Source of the DNA: Litorimonas sp039975855
GTDB taxonomy: Bacteria > Pseudomonadota > Alphaproteobacteria > Caulobacterales > Maricaulaceae
Length of the DNA stretch: 64,000 nt
Direction: 5' to 3'
Assembly (NCBI GenBank): GCA_039975855.1
Contig: JBDWGH010000005.1
Span: 186,001-250,000 of the forward strand
The notes beneath the pieces are model-generated. The model was given only the letters and a program-made list of their open reading frames with translations, searched no databases and was not told where the DNA came from. This document shows, in pieces, positions 1 to 8,003 of the stretch; the stretch's first letter is position 1; every line of letters starts with the position of its first letter. The position numbers were made by a program, and so were the translations under genes.

Positions 1-2
1 CT

Positions 3-530
3 ATGGCGGACTTGCTGGCGGCTCTGGTAGAGAGCACAGCGGAGTATATGATTGGCCAAGCCAAGGCAGGTGCCAATGTTCTCAAAATTTTTGAGAGCTG
101 GGCAGAAGGTCTCGCGCCTGATCTATTTGATCGTCTAGTTTTGAATCCAACGCGAGATATTATCACGCGTATTCGCGCGGCTGGTATTGATGTGCCGATT
201 ATGGGCTTTCCGCGCGGGTCTGGTCTCAATGCCATTCGCTATGCGCATGAAACAGGGATCACAGCCATTGCGGCGGGTACACAAATGCCGCTGGATGATT
301 TCCGCGCAACCTTACCAGAAGGCATGCCGCTCCAAGGGAATCTCGACCCGCTGGCTTTGCGCATTGGCGGGACACCGCTTTACCGTTCCGTCGAAGCCGT
401 TCTACGCGATGCCGCAGGCGGCCCGCACATCTTCAATCTTGGCCATGGCGTCACACCGGATGTGAAAATAGAGAACGTACAAGCGGTCGTTGATCATGTT
501 CGGGGTAAAGACCCAAATTATGTTTTATGA
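3..530 (+). CDS. hemE: Uroporphyrinogen decarboxylase, C-terminal half (partial)
   Basis: The reading frame is open to the left edge of the window, so the first 175 visible residues are the C-terminal half of a protein usually of about 340-355 residues. HemE decarboxylates the four acetate side chains of uroporphyrinogen III to give coproporphyrinogen III in cytosolic heme synthesis. The tail shows the family features GFPRG, the GNLDP strand and NLGHGV near the end. The ATG at 3 is an internal Met, not the start. hemJ, another heme gene, lies 3.2 kb downstream on the same strand, separated by accessory genes. Identification is secure; only the start is missing. Confidence 0.95.
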   Translation: MADLLAALVESTAEYMIGQAKAGANVLKIFESWAEGLAPDLFDRLVLNPTRDIITRIRAAGIDVPIMGFPRGSGLNAIRYAHETGITAIAAGTQMPLDDFRATLPEGMPLQGNLDPLALRIGGTPLYRSVEAVLRDAAGGPHIFNLGHGVTPDVKIENVQAVVDHVRGKDPNYVL

Positions 531-931
531 TGCGAAAAGTATCTGAACCACCGCCAAGATATTGGACGAAAGAATCTATAGAAATATTGGCAGGGATTTT
601 CTCCCTACCTAGTCATGATTCTATGCAGGATTGGGCCTATGAAGTTGCAGACCCTAAAAGATTGGATGAGTTTTTTCAGGCCTTAAAACTTCAAGAAAAT
701 TCTGACGTCCAATTCACACTAATGGATATAATTCTACAATGTCTTGAGGAATCTGACGTAGATTTACTAAATTCTGAATTAGCTGGAGAAATTTCGAAGT
801 ATTTGAAAGAGAATTTTTCAACCCATATTTATCAAGTTTGGTATTGGTCCGCATTTGATTCTGAAATGAAGGATTGTTTTCGAATTAGTCCATTGATTAG
901 AGAAGTTTGGGATCAAGAGACCTATATTTAA
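527..931 (+). CDS. Hypothetical protein, AT-rich, translationally coupled to hemE
   Basis: A 134-residue acidic, probably cytosolic protein with no signal peptide or membrane segment and no family I recognise. It starts with two consecutive ATG codons, the first overlapping the hemE stop by four bases (ATGA), and has no clear Shine-Dalgarno, so translation by coupling to hemE is likely. Its codons are visibly richer in A and T (many AAT, GAT, TTT, AAA) than hemE, and the roughly 100 bases after it are also AT-rich. This suggests it was acquired. Size, acidity and Trp/Tyr-rich C-terminus are reminiscent of small immunity-type proteins, but no partner toxin is visible, so no function is assigned. 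Confidence 0.65.
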   Translation: MMRKVSEPPPRYWTKESIEILAGIFSLPSHDSMQDWAYEVADPKRLDEFFQALKLQENSDVQFTLMDIILQCLEESDVDLLNSELAGEISKYLKENFSTHIYQVWYWSAFDSEMKDCFRISPLIREVWDQETYI

Positions 932-1030
932 TCATTCGTGTTGAATTTTTGAATCCTGATTTTGTTCTATTTACTTCGATTACAGTTTAAGTTGATATCT
1001 AAAATTGAAATGTGTCTAAGACGCTGATTC

Positions 1031-1399
1031 TCAAGTAAACACAGGTAGGAGGGGTTTGGTATCTATCCATTCTTTGATGTCGGATAGTTTGCCGTCAGTC
1101 AGTGTCGCAATTACGCAAGCTTCGGTCGAATAGATCTTTCCGGATTTGGCTGTCATTTTCAGCGTGTGATGCTGTAAATACCCATTCTCGATCGGTTCCA
1201 AGCGGTTGATGACATATTCTATGCCGTCTGCTGCGCCTAACATACGCGCCAGAAGTGTAATGTTCTCATCGACGGTTTGGGTGTGATTATCGAAATTATG
1301 CCAGATACGACAATCAGGCTGATAGCAGGCTCGGACTTTTTCATAATCTCCGTTTTGAAGATAATTTAAAAATTTTCGGGCAAAATCGAGAGTGTCCAT
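1031..1399 (-). CDS. NTF2-like / SnoaL-fold protein
   Basis: A 122-residue cytosolic protein with the length and pattern of the NTF2/SnoaL alpha+beta cone family. An N-terminal helix (ARKFLNYLQNGDYEKV) is followed by the 'Y.PDCRIWHNFD' strand and the 'IKEWIDTK' C-terminal strand. Members bind small hydrophobic ligands or act as isomerases or dehydratases; the substrate cannot be read from the sequence. I chose the start at 1399 because AAGGAGA lies seven bases upstream; an upstream in-frame ATG at 1429 would add ten residues without a good ribosome site. It is the last gene of a same-strand accessory group with MAPEG, YHS and AraC-type genes. Confidence 0.7.
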   Translation of the reverse strand: MDTLDFARKFLNYLQNGDYEKVRACYQPDCRIWHNFDNHTQTVDENITLLARMLGAADGIEYVINRLEPIENGYLQHHTLKMTAKSGKIYSTEACVIATLTDGKLSDIKEWIDTKPLLPVFT

Positions 1400-1517
1400 G
1401 AGGTTCTCCTTAGCAAATTCGGCTGTCATGGATAGGGAATAGGTTTTGCCATGAAACCTCTTCCTATTTCCAATATAAGATAGCTGAACTTACCACCCAG
1501 CTATCTCATAATATTCA

Positions 1518-1928
1518 TTACACCAGCGCTTGAAGACCGATCAACAAGACGCAGGCCCAAGACACCAAATAAACGGGTGTGCGGACAAACGGGATCCCGA
1601 GTGTGTAAACAACGGCATGACCGATACGGGCGAAGAAAAACACCATTGTGAGCGTGCCAATCAAAGCATAACTTTCACTCCCTGCGAGAACAGAGGCCGC
1701 AAGAATGACAGCGATAAAAGCTGGCAGGGTTTCGACCATGTTCAAATGGGCGCGCTGAGACCTTTGTGCCCAAAGCGGCACTTCTGGTGATTTCGCAGGA
1801 AAACCTTCAGGATAATTATTCAAGAAAGTTGGCAGGCCCCAAACAAAGAGCCTTGCTAAAATATATGGGGTCCAAAGAAGGACAGTCAGGACGCCACTTA
1901 AGGCGAGATATGTATATGCGGTTTCCAT
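1518..1928 (-). CDS. MAPEG family membrane protein
   Basis: A 136-residue integral membrane protein with four predicted hydrophobic segments, about residues 5-28, 60-82, 85-107 and 115-135. The central loop 'WAQRSQRAHLNMVETLPAF' matches the MAPEG pattern R..RA..N..E..P.F. MAPEG proteins are small membrane enzymes related to microsomal glutathione transferase and leukotriene synthases; bacterial members usually have unknown substrates. AGAGGAAA precedes the ATG. The family call is firm; the biochemical role is not known. Confidence 0.85.
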   Translation of the reverse strand: METAYTYLALSGVLTVLLWTPYILARLFVWGLPTFLNNYPEGFPAKSPEVPLWAQRSQRAHLNMVETLPAFIAVILAASVLAGSESYALIGTLTMVFFFARIGHAVVYTLGIPFVRTPVYLVSWACVLLIGLQALV

Positions 1929-1944
1929 AGGAGTTTCCTCTGTG

Positions 1945-1965
1945 TTCCCGATATTTCTGCGGGAA
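1945..1965. promoter_or_regulatory. Short inverted repeat upstream of the MAPEG gene
   Basis: TTCCCG at 1945-1950 and CGGGAA at 1960-1965 form a perfect 6-bp inverted repeat with a 9-base spacer. It lies 17 bases before the MAPEG start codon. It could be an operator or a leader hairpin; no protein is assigned. Confidence 0.3.
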
Positions 1966-1978
1966 TTAAAATTAGAAA

Positions 1979-2006
1979 TGGCCGACGCAGAATTCTACGT
2001 CGGCCA
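1979..2006 (-). terminator. Hairpin terminator after the YHS gene
   Basis: TGGCCGACG (1979-1987) and CGTCGGCCA (1998-2006) are perfectly complementary over 9 bp, with an inner AGAATTCT. On the minus strand the hairpin is followed by a T-rich run (TTTCTAATTTTAAT). It therefore probably ends the transcript of the YHS gene that stops at 2014. Confidence 0.65.
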
Positions 2007-2013
2007 AAAAAGG

Positions 2014-2496
2014 CTAGAGATCAGTTGCGGCAATATGTTGGATTTTTGTCCAATTTTTTGCGGCTTTGGCGATCGTGCCGGCTTTCTCTTCTTGGTACAT
2101 TTTGAAGATCTCTTCATTTAAGAAGAGGTAGAGTTTGCCATTTACAATATCTGCATATTGCGGGTCGCCGTCGAATTTTTTACCAACAGAGACACCAAAG
2201 GTACAAAACCCGCCCTGCTGCGCGATATAGTTAGAGGCGTTCTTTTTAAACGTCTTCATATTGTCTTTGTTGTCAAAGTAATATGCGACGCCGTCATGGA
2301 CCGCTGTATATTTAGCGGATCCGTCGATGCGGTTTCCAAGCGTTAGGAACGCAACAGGGTCAACACCCTGCAAAGCCAGGGGTGCGCCAGCGGCCGTTAA
2401 TCCTGGGGCTGTGTTATATTCGTCTGCCGCAAATGCAGTGGATTGAGCCCCCAAAGTTAAAAGGGCGATTGATGTAAGTAGAACTAAGTTTTTCAT
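2014..2496 (-). CDS. Secreted YHS domain-containing protein
   Basis: A 160-residue protein with a clear Sec signal peptide (positive MKN, hydrophobic stretch, cleavage near AFA|AD about residue 23), so it should be periplasmic. The rest is one YHS-type domain: 'GVDPVAFL', 'YTAVHDGVAYYFDNKDN', 'GGFCTFGVSVGKKFDGDP' and 'VNGKLYLFLNE' follow the family pattern closely. YHS proteins are thought to bind metals or act as small carrier modules; the exact role of stand-alone secreted forms is unknown. AAGGAAA sits upstream of the ATG. It lies between a MAPEG gene and an AraC regulator on the same strand. Confidence 0.85.
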   Translation of the reverse strand: MKNLVLLTSIALLTLGAQSTAFAADEYNTAPGLTAAGAPLALQGVDPVAFLTLGNRIDGSAKYTAVHDGVAYYFDNKDNMKTFKKNASNYIAQQGGFCTFGVSVGKKFDGDPQYADIVNGKLYLFLNEEIFKMYQEEKAGTIAKAAKNWTKIQHIAATDL

Positions 2497-2606
2497 GCTA
2501 TTTTTCCTTTTGTTGTAGCAAAAGGAGGGGTGCCGCAGGAAAGACTATCTATCAATAATCAGGCGTCTAATTGGTATTTAGTGCATCATAGTTGGGACGA
2601 TGTGTA

Positions 2607-3536
2607 TCAATGTACGACTTTCTTGCGATATTCGGTTGGAGAAATTCCGAATTGACTAGAGAAAGCCCGCGTAAAGGCAGCGGAAGACTTATATCCCGAT
2701 TTCGAGGAAATTTGCTGAACACTCATATTCGACATATCCAATAGCGATAGCGATTTTTGCAAACGCCATTCTAACAAATAGGCCATTGGGCCTAACCCCA
2801 TGAGTTCTTTAAAACGATGCGCAAAGCGGCTACGGGACATTCCAATCTCTAAGGCCAAGCTTTCAACCGTCCAAGGCGCATCCGGCTGGGCATGAATGAC
2901 CGAAATGGCCTGACTGATTTTTTGATCCGTAAAGGCGGCCATTATGTTCTCGAAACTTTTGTTTCCCGTCAGGTTTATTCGCAAAAGTTCGATGAACATA
3001 ATTTCTGATAATTTTGTGACAGAGGCTGTAGACCCTATTTGCGTTGAAAAGACTTGCTTCAACAGAATGCGCATGACGTCGTCCAAGATTGGATTGGCGG
3101 CGCGCATGGATGGGGTCACGACAAAATAATCGGGCAGGGCTCTTAGGAGCGGGTGATCTGCGCCTTTCCTGAAATCAAAGTGACCACAAACCAATTTTGT
3201 TTTCGAATGTTCATACCCTTCACCAACTACCAAAACACCGTTTCCATCATACCCTAAATCGGTCAGCACGGTTTCAAGGGCAGGCGCGGTGGAACAAACC
3301 GAGTCTGATAATATGTGCGAACACCCATGCGGAATAAGGATGAGATCACCAGGACCTAAAACAAGGGCTTCGCCGGACGGAAAACTCACATGAAGCTGGC
3401 CTTGCACAACAAGGTGAAATCGCGCGGCCTGTTCAAATTGCGGAACGGTTACACCCCAATTTCCGGCAAATGAGGTCCGGAAGTAGAAAATACCTTTCAT
3501 ATCTAAGGTGTTCAGAATGTCGCTTAAGAGGTCCAT
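2607..3536 (-). CDS. AraC family transcriptional regulator (cupin-6 plus HTH)
   Basis: A 309-residue regulator. Residues about 10-190 form a cupin-type ligand-binding domain ('GDLILIPHGCSHIL', 'LVCGHFDFRKGADHPLLRALPDYF'). Residues about 205-305 are the double helix-turn-helix of AraC/XylS proteins, with 'LALEIGMSRSRFAHRFKELMGLGPMAYL' and the second motif 'SAAFTRAFSSQFGISPTEYR'. It probably senses a small molecule and controls nearby genes; the YHS and MAPEG genes directly downstream on the same strand are the obvious candidates. The ligand is unknown. Confidence 0.9.
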   Translation of the reverse strand: MDLLSDILNTLDMKGIFYFRTSFAGNWGVTVPQFEQAARFHLVVQGQLHVSFPSGEALVLGPGDLILIPHGCSHILSDSVCSTAPALETVLTDLGYDGNGVLVVGEGYEHSKTKLVCGHFDFRKGADHPLLRALPDYFVVTPSMRAANPILDDVMRILLKQVFSTQIGSTASVTKLSEIMFIELLRINLTGNKSFENIMAAFTDQKISQAISVIHAQPDAPWTVESLALEIGMSRSRFAHRFKELMGLGPMAYLLEWRLQKSLSLLDMSNMSVQQISSKSGYKSSAAFTRAFSSQFGISPTEYRKKVVH

Positions 3537-3754
3537 ATATTTCCAGCACTGATAACGCTCACATCAATAAATAGGCGGTCATGGATGTGCATTTGTCCAA
3601 TCTAACACGCTTGGCTACTCCCATTAAGTCCTAAGGCTCTCAAAAATAATGCCTACCGTCCTAAAAAAACATTTCGATCAAGGCCTGGACTGAAAACTAG
3701 GGCTCTATATCGGCGGGTCTTCCCATTTTGATTTATTAGGTTTAGGTGAACGGC

Positions 3755-4195
3755 ATGTTCGACATAGTTTATCCTTGGCTGAAAGCCTTTCATCTTATCG
3801 CTGTGATCTTCTGGATGGCCGGCTTGCTCTATTTGCCGCGCCTCTTTGTGTATCACTCCGTTGCGAAAGCTGGCGGAGAGCTAGAGGCGAAAATGGAAGA
3901 GGCAGAAGCCAAATTGCTCCGCATCATTATGAACCCAGCCATGATTGTAGCATTTGTTTTGGGTCTGGTTCTTATAGGATATAACGCCCATGCCGGCGGT
4001 GTGGCATTGTGGCTTTGGGTAAAGGTGGCGCTCGCCTTCACTTTGATTGGCTATCACGGCTTTTTAGCGAAAACCCGCAAAGGCTTCTTAGATGGCGGTC
4101 GTCCAAAATCTGAAAAATTCTTCCGCCGTATCAATGAAGTCCCAGCGCTGGTGACGGTTGTTATTGTTGTGCTGGCAATTGTTCAGCCGTTTTAA
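3755..4195 (+). CDS. hemJ: Protoporphyrinogen oxidase HemJ
   Basis: A 146-residue membrane protein with four predicted hydrophobic segments. HemJ is the oxygen-independent-type protoporphyrinogen IX oxidase found in most alphaproteobacteria. The N-terminus 'YPWLKAFHLIAVIFWMAGLLYLPRLFVYH' carries the conserved His and the LPR/YH signature; 'GYHGFLAKTRKGF' and 'FRRINEVPAL' are further family motifs. I chose ATG 3755 (AGGTGA just upstream); a GTG at 3746 would add three residues. It follows hemE on the same strand after an accessory insertion and overlaps the next, opposite gene by 35 bases at its 3' end. Confidence 0.9.
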   Translation: MFDIVYPWLKAFHLIAVIFWMAGLLYLPRLFVYHSVAKAGGELEAKMEEAEAKLLRIIMNPAMIVAFVLGLVLIGYNAHAGGVALWLWVKVALAFTLIGYHGFLAKTRKGFLDGGRPKSEKFFRRINEVPALVTVVIVVLAIVQPF

Positions 4196-5231
4196 CATCA
4201 TCTAAGCCTTCGGCTTGGCTCGACTCTAACCAAGGGAAGGGCAGGTCCGCATAGGGCAATTCAATCATACCTCGTCGAATACCACCGCCATTATAAACAT
4301 GATAGGCGTCCTGCCGCTTTTGAACGCGGTCACCAATATCTTTGCGATAATCCACCGTAATTGTTTCCATTTCATCATAAGATGCAGCTGGAGGAAGACT
4401 GGCATATCCGTCCAGAGTTTCCGCTAAAATATCTAACCGAATCCGAAGATGTCCGAGCTCGTGATGCGCGGCATTACAAAACAAATCATCCCACCTCGCT
4501 TGGTCGGACGGACGCGCCGTTTCATATGATGTCCAACGCGGTAAGGTGACAAGAAAGGCCGAGGTTAAAACAGTCTGTTGCGGAGCGAGACGATAGCGAT
4601 CGCGAGATCCCGTAAGCATATATGTAAGAGATGTCGGTGAGTGGATAAAAGCCAAGGTCGCAGACCGAGTTCTTGTAGTCCGGGCTGGCGTGTCCGACGA
4701 AATTGTTTCTGATCGTTGGAGGTCTCTCAAAGGTTGGCGATCAAAAATATCTTTCTGCGCATCTCTAAACCGGCGGCCTGAAACTTCATAATAATCAAAG
4801 ACCGGCTGAACGAGTTTAAGTGTAACGCCATTCTCGCTTTTATATAAAAATGTCGGCTGGTCTTTAATGGTGTAATTGTCATTGGCCGAAAGGGGGGTAT
4901 CTAGAATGGGGCCAATCTCACGCGGACCCAATCCAGGAAGCCTGTCCGGCGCGTCAAAAACGTCCACACTACAAGGCGCCTCTCCGATCCAAGGATCGTT
5001 TCTCGCATAACTCTCAATAGTGTTTATGCGCGGAAGATTATCTGAATCTGGCGTCGCGGTTTCCGGTAAGACAGGTGGCTTAATGGGTGGTCTGGCAATT
5101 GCTTTCTGGACGCTTGTTTCAGAGCTAATACCAAGCGCGCCTTGAATTTTTACAACGGTCTGCGGATTAAAGGCGAGCCAAGCTAAGGCGATAAACGCCA
5201 AAGAGAATAGAAAGCCGCGCACATGTTTCAT
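4161..5231 (-). CDS. DUF922-type putative zinc-dependent protease, membrane-anchored
   Basis: A 356-residue protein with an N-terminal hydrophobic segment (residues about 5-22) that should export or anchor it. A Pro-rich linker follows, then a domain with the zinc-binding motif HELGH near residue 255 ('HHELGHLRIR'). This arrangement fits DUF922, a family of predicted zinc peptidases secreted into the periplasm. No substrate is known. It is convergent with hemJ and their 3' ends overlap by 35 bases. The family assignment rests on HELGH and the flanking pattern only, so it is moderately sure. Confidence 0.65.
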   Translation of the reverse strand: MKHVRGFLFSLAFIALAWLAFNPQTVVKIQGALGISSETSVQKAIARPPIKPPVLPETATPDSDNLPRINTIESYARNDPWIGEAPCSVDVFDAPDRLPGLGPREIGPILDTPLSANDNYTIKDQPTFLYKSENGVTLKLVQPVFDYYEVSGRRFRDAQKDIFDRQPLRDLQRSETISSDTPARTTRTRSATLAFIHSPTSLTYMLTGSRDRYRLAPQQTVLTSAFLVTLPRWTSYETARPSDQARWDDLFCNAAHHELGHLRIRLDILAETLDGYASLPPAASYDEMETITVDYRKDIGDRVQKRQDAYHVYNGGGIRRGMIELPYADLPFPWLESSQAEGLDDVKTAEQLPAQQ

Positions 5232-5296
5232 CTTACGTCATCTATAGGACGCACAGAATAAAATTACATATGAAAGATGTGTTTTTTGAGGCCGTC

Positions 5297-6100
5297 TTAT
5301 TTAAAAACGAAACGCTTCAAACCCTCTGCCTCAAACGGAGACCATTTCCCTTCAGCCTGCGCAAGGCGGTCCGCCAAAGCATACATCACAAGCGGATTGA
5401 CGCCGAGCCCGATATGGCTGGCGGGGACGCAAATGTTTTCTGACGGGGTTTTACCAGGGCGCTGGATGGAGCCTTTCCAGGCAACAACACCATCTGTTTT
5501 TGTATAAATGGATGTTGTCGGCACAGGCGGGGCGATACTGATTGATTTCAGGCGCTCTTCCATTTTCTCGTCTGGTTTGCCGTTGAAAAATTCATAAAGG
5601 CGGCCAGCATTTGAGTGATCCATATCGCCAGAAATTGGACTGCCGAGGGAAATCACACCGCGCACCATGTCTGGATTTGATTTCGCAACCTCGCGGGCAA
5701 ATACACCCCCCAAACTCCACCCCACAAGTGAGACCTTCCGTCCGTGGGTTTTATAGACTTTCTCGAGAAGTAAATTCATCTTCGCTTCGCGCGTATCGTT
5801 GAATTTCAGATTTCGGCCAAGTCCCCAGCCATATGTCTCATAACCCAAATCATCGAGCAACTTACGCATGGGCTTTGTGGAGCGGTCACTGGCAACAAAT
5901 CCAGGGAAGAAAATGACCGGATGACCGTCACCTTTTGGCAGACGTTTCAAAAGGCGTCTCAAAACGAAAAAGCTTGTCATCTCAACACTTGCGCGGCTGC
6001 CCTCGGTGAGAGTCCAAAACAAGGCTGGTCCTTTGCGGGACAACCCTAATTGCGCAAGACCCTTCGGGGCGATTTTCGATGACGTCAAAGACAGTGACAT
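5297..6100 (-). CDS. Alpha/beta hydrolase (lipase/esterase-like)
   Basis: A 267-residue alpha/beta hydrolase without a signal peptide. The strand 'HPVIFFPGFVASDRST' supplies the oxyanion region, and the nucleophile elbow is GWSLGG near residue 125. The catalytic Asp is probably in the 'IYTKTDGVVAWKGS' loop and the His in 'SHIGLGVNPLV'. It lies 71 bases downstream of a wax-ester synthase/DGAT gene on the same strand, with AAGGA before its ATG, so a role in acyl ester turnover is a reasonable inference. The substrate is not known. Confidence 0.85.
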   Translation of the reverse strand: MSLSLTSSKIAPKGLAQLGLSRKGPALFWTLTEGSRASVEMTSFFVLRRLLKRLPKGDGHPVIFFPGFVASDRSTKPMRKLLDDLGYETYGWGLGRNLKFNDTREAKMNLLLEKVYKTHGRKVSLVGWSLGGVFAREVAKSNPDMVRGVISLGSPISGDMDHSNAGRLYEFFNGKPDEKMEERLKSISIAPPVPTTSIYTKTDGVVAWKGSIQRPGKTPSENICVPASHIGLGVNPLVMYALADRLAQAEGKWSPFEAEGLKRFVFK

Positions 6101-6171
6101 AAGGTGTCCTTAGAGAGTGATAACCAAACCTAACCAGATTTGGACACTGAGGGGATTTGGATAACAGTTAG

Positions 6172-7755
6172 TTACCGTTTTTTTGCAGTTCCGTTGGATT
6201 TCGGCTTCGCAGCTGACTTCGCGGGAGCTTTCGGCGGCGTTCTGTCTGTTTTAATCGGCTTTCGCGTCGTTTTAGATTTTACAACGGCTTTTTTGGCTTC
6301 GGCCTTTTTGCTATCCGATTTCGGGGTATTCGCGTTGAGTTTCTTTAGAGCGTCCATGTGCTCATCGAAACTGGCCTGAATACATTCCGAGTAGAAATCC
6401 GGATCCGGGACCGCACTGCGACACGCCGTGAAGGCGAGTGTGACCTCGTCGACATAACTATGCACGACATGGCCCAATTTCACGCCATCCACCAAACACA
6501 GCATCCCATGTAATCCGATTAGTTTTGCGCCGGTTGAATAAATAGGCACGGGCGGTCCGGGCACATTTGTAACAACCGTATTGACGCCAGGTTTTACGTG
6601 ATCGGCCAGCTTCAATCGAGAGAAAAGCTGCGCGCCGACATTCATCATGGGCGCTGGAGCAAGTTTGGCCATTTCTGTCATCTGCCTTGCACCCATAGCG
6701 TTGGTCATGCCCTTGGCTTTGACGGTTTCTTCCGTGACATATTTCATCCGCTCACTGGCGGATGGGATGTGAGACCCAACGGGGACGAACATGGCCGATA
6801 CTTGATTGCCCATTGTGTTTTTCTCGCTCTCATCGCGAACGGAGATCGGCGCCATTGTCGTCAGAGAATGTTCTGTGAGTTCATCATAGCGCTCAAGGTA
6901 AAGACGCAATGCGCCGCCGGTGACCGATAACATGACGTCGTTTAGCTTCGCTCCTTCGGACAAAGCGCGAAGAGCTTTGATGTCTTTGAGAGCAAATGTT
7001 CGAGAATCGAACATACGGTGCGGAGACACAGTTCCATTAAATCGGGTTTTGGGTGTGTTGATCAGGGCTTTTACATCGAAGTCTTTTTTCAAAAGACCTT
7101 TGACTGTTTTGAGCATACCCGGAACCGCGTGCCGCATAGCATTGGCTTGGCGGAAAGGGTTGATGAGGTTTGACATGTAGCCGCGGGCGAACATCCCAAT
7201 CTGGCTTGGGTCCGCCTCCGGGCGCCACGTGTCCGGGGGAAGGGGTCCATCCGTTGCAGGTGTCATAGTGTGTAACACGTTCATTAGGTCGACGCCGGAA
7301 ACACCATCAATTGCGGCATGATGTACCTTTGTTAGAATGGCGTAAGCGCCTTTCGGAACCCCTGGAATATTGTCCAACCCCCCAACGACTGTGAACTCCC
7401 AAGGCGGACGAGACAAATCGAGCGGACGCGCAAAAATACGGGCGGCGAGGATACAGAGCTGCCGCCAGTCACCAGGCTCAGGCAAGGCGACGTGACGAAT
7501 ATGATATTCAATGTCGAAATTACTGTCCTGAACCCAATAAGGGTAATCAATACCAAATGGGACTTTGACCATTTTCTGTCGCATCGTATCCGACATGTGG
7601 AGGCGGTTTTCGATAAAAGACAAAATATCTTTGAATCGGACAAATCCGCCATCTGCTGTAGAGGGATCATAAATTAAGACAGAGCCAATATGTACGGGCG
7701 CGGTCGGGCGCTCCATCGCGACAAAAACCGTGTCTAAGCCTTGCATTTGTTTCAT
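6172..7755 (-). CDS. Wax ester synthase / diacylglycerol acyltransferase (WS/DGAT)
   Basis: A 527-residue acyltransferase of the WS/DGAT family, which esterifies fatty alcohols or diacylglycerol with acyl-CoA for neutral lipid storage. The catalytic motif HHAAIDG lies near residues 143-149 and the 'RPPWEF' element about 20 residues before it; 'NTVVTNVPGPPVP' and 'SYVDEVTLAFTAC' are the C-terminal family motifs. The last roughly 45 residues are an unusual Lys/Ala/Pro-rich basic tail. An alpha/beta hydrolase gene follows, suggesting a synthesis/hydrolysis pair. AGGGGAA precedes the ATG. Confidence 0.9.
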   Translation of the reverse strand: MKQMQGLDTVFVAMERPTAPVHIGSVLIYDPSTADGGFVRFKDILSFIENRLHMSDTMRQKMVKVPFGIDYPYWVQDSNFDIEYHIRHVALPEPGDWRQLCILAARIFARPLDLSRPPWEFTVVGGLDNIPGVPKGAYAILTKVHHAAIDGVSGVDLMNVLHTMTPATDGPLPPDTWRPEADPSQIGMFARGYMSNLINPFRQANAMRHAVPGMLKTVKGLLKKDFDVKALINTPKTRFNGTVSPHRMFDSRTFALKDIKALRALSEGAKLNDVMLSVTGGALRLYLERYDELTEHSLTTMAPISVRDESEKNTMGNQVSAMFVPVGSHIPSASERMKYVTEETVKAKGMTNAMGARQMTEMAKLAPAPMMNVGAQLFSRLKLADHVKPGVNTVVTNVPGPPVPIYSTGAKLIGLHGMLCLVDGVKLGHVVHSYVDEVTLAFTACRSAVPDPDFYSECIQASFDEHMDALKKLNANTPKSDSKKAEAKKAVVKSKTTRKPIKTDRTPPKAPAKSAAKPKSNGTAKKR

Positions 7756-8003
7756 ATCATTCCCCTTTTCGCCCCATACAGGACCGCGTCTTATTGTTTT
7801 ATAGGCCTGAGAATTGGAAACAGCACCCTAATTCGGCGCGAGTCAAGCTAAGGCCCGTTTTATGAGACATTTCAGATGGCTGCGACAGTCTGCCTCGTCC
7901 GTGTCCGCAAACCGGATATGCATAAACGGCGCCTTGTGTAGATGCCGTTGTAATCTTAGGGTCCAGATACTGAGAGAGAAGATATTTACTGGAGGACGCT
8001 AAA

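Noticed and set aside
3653..3856. 67-codon minus-strand ORF before hemJ
   Set aside because: It overlaps the hemJ start and has no ribosome site or family features.
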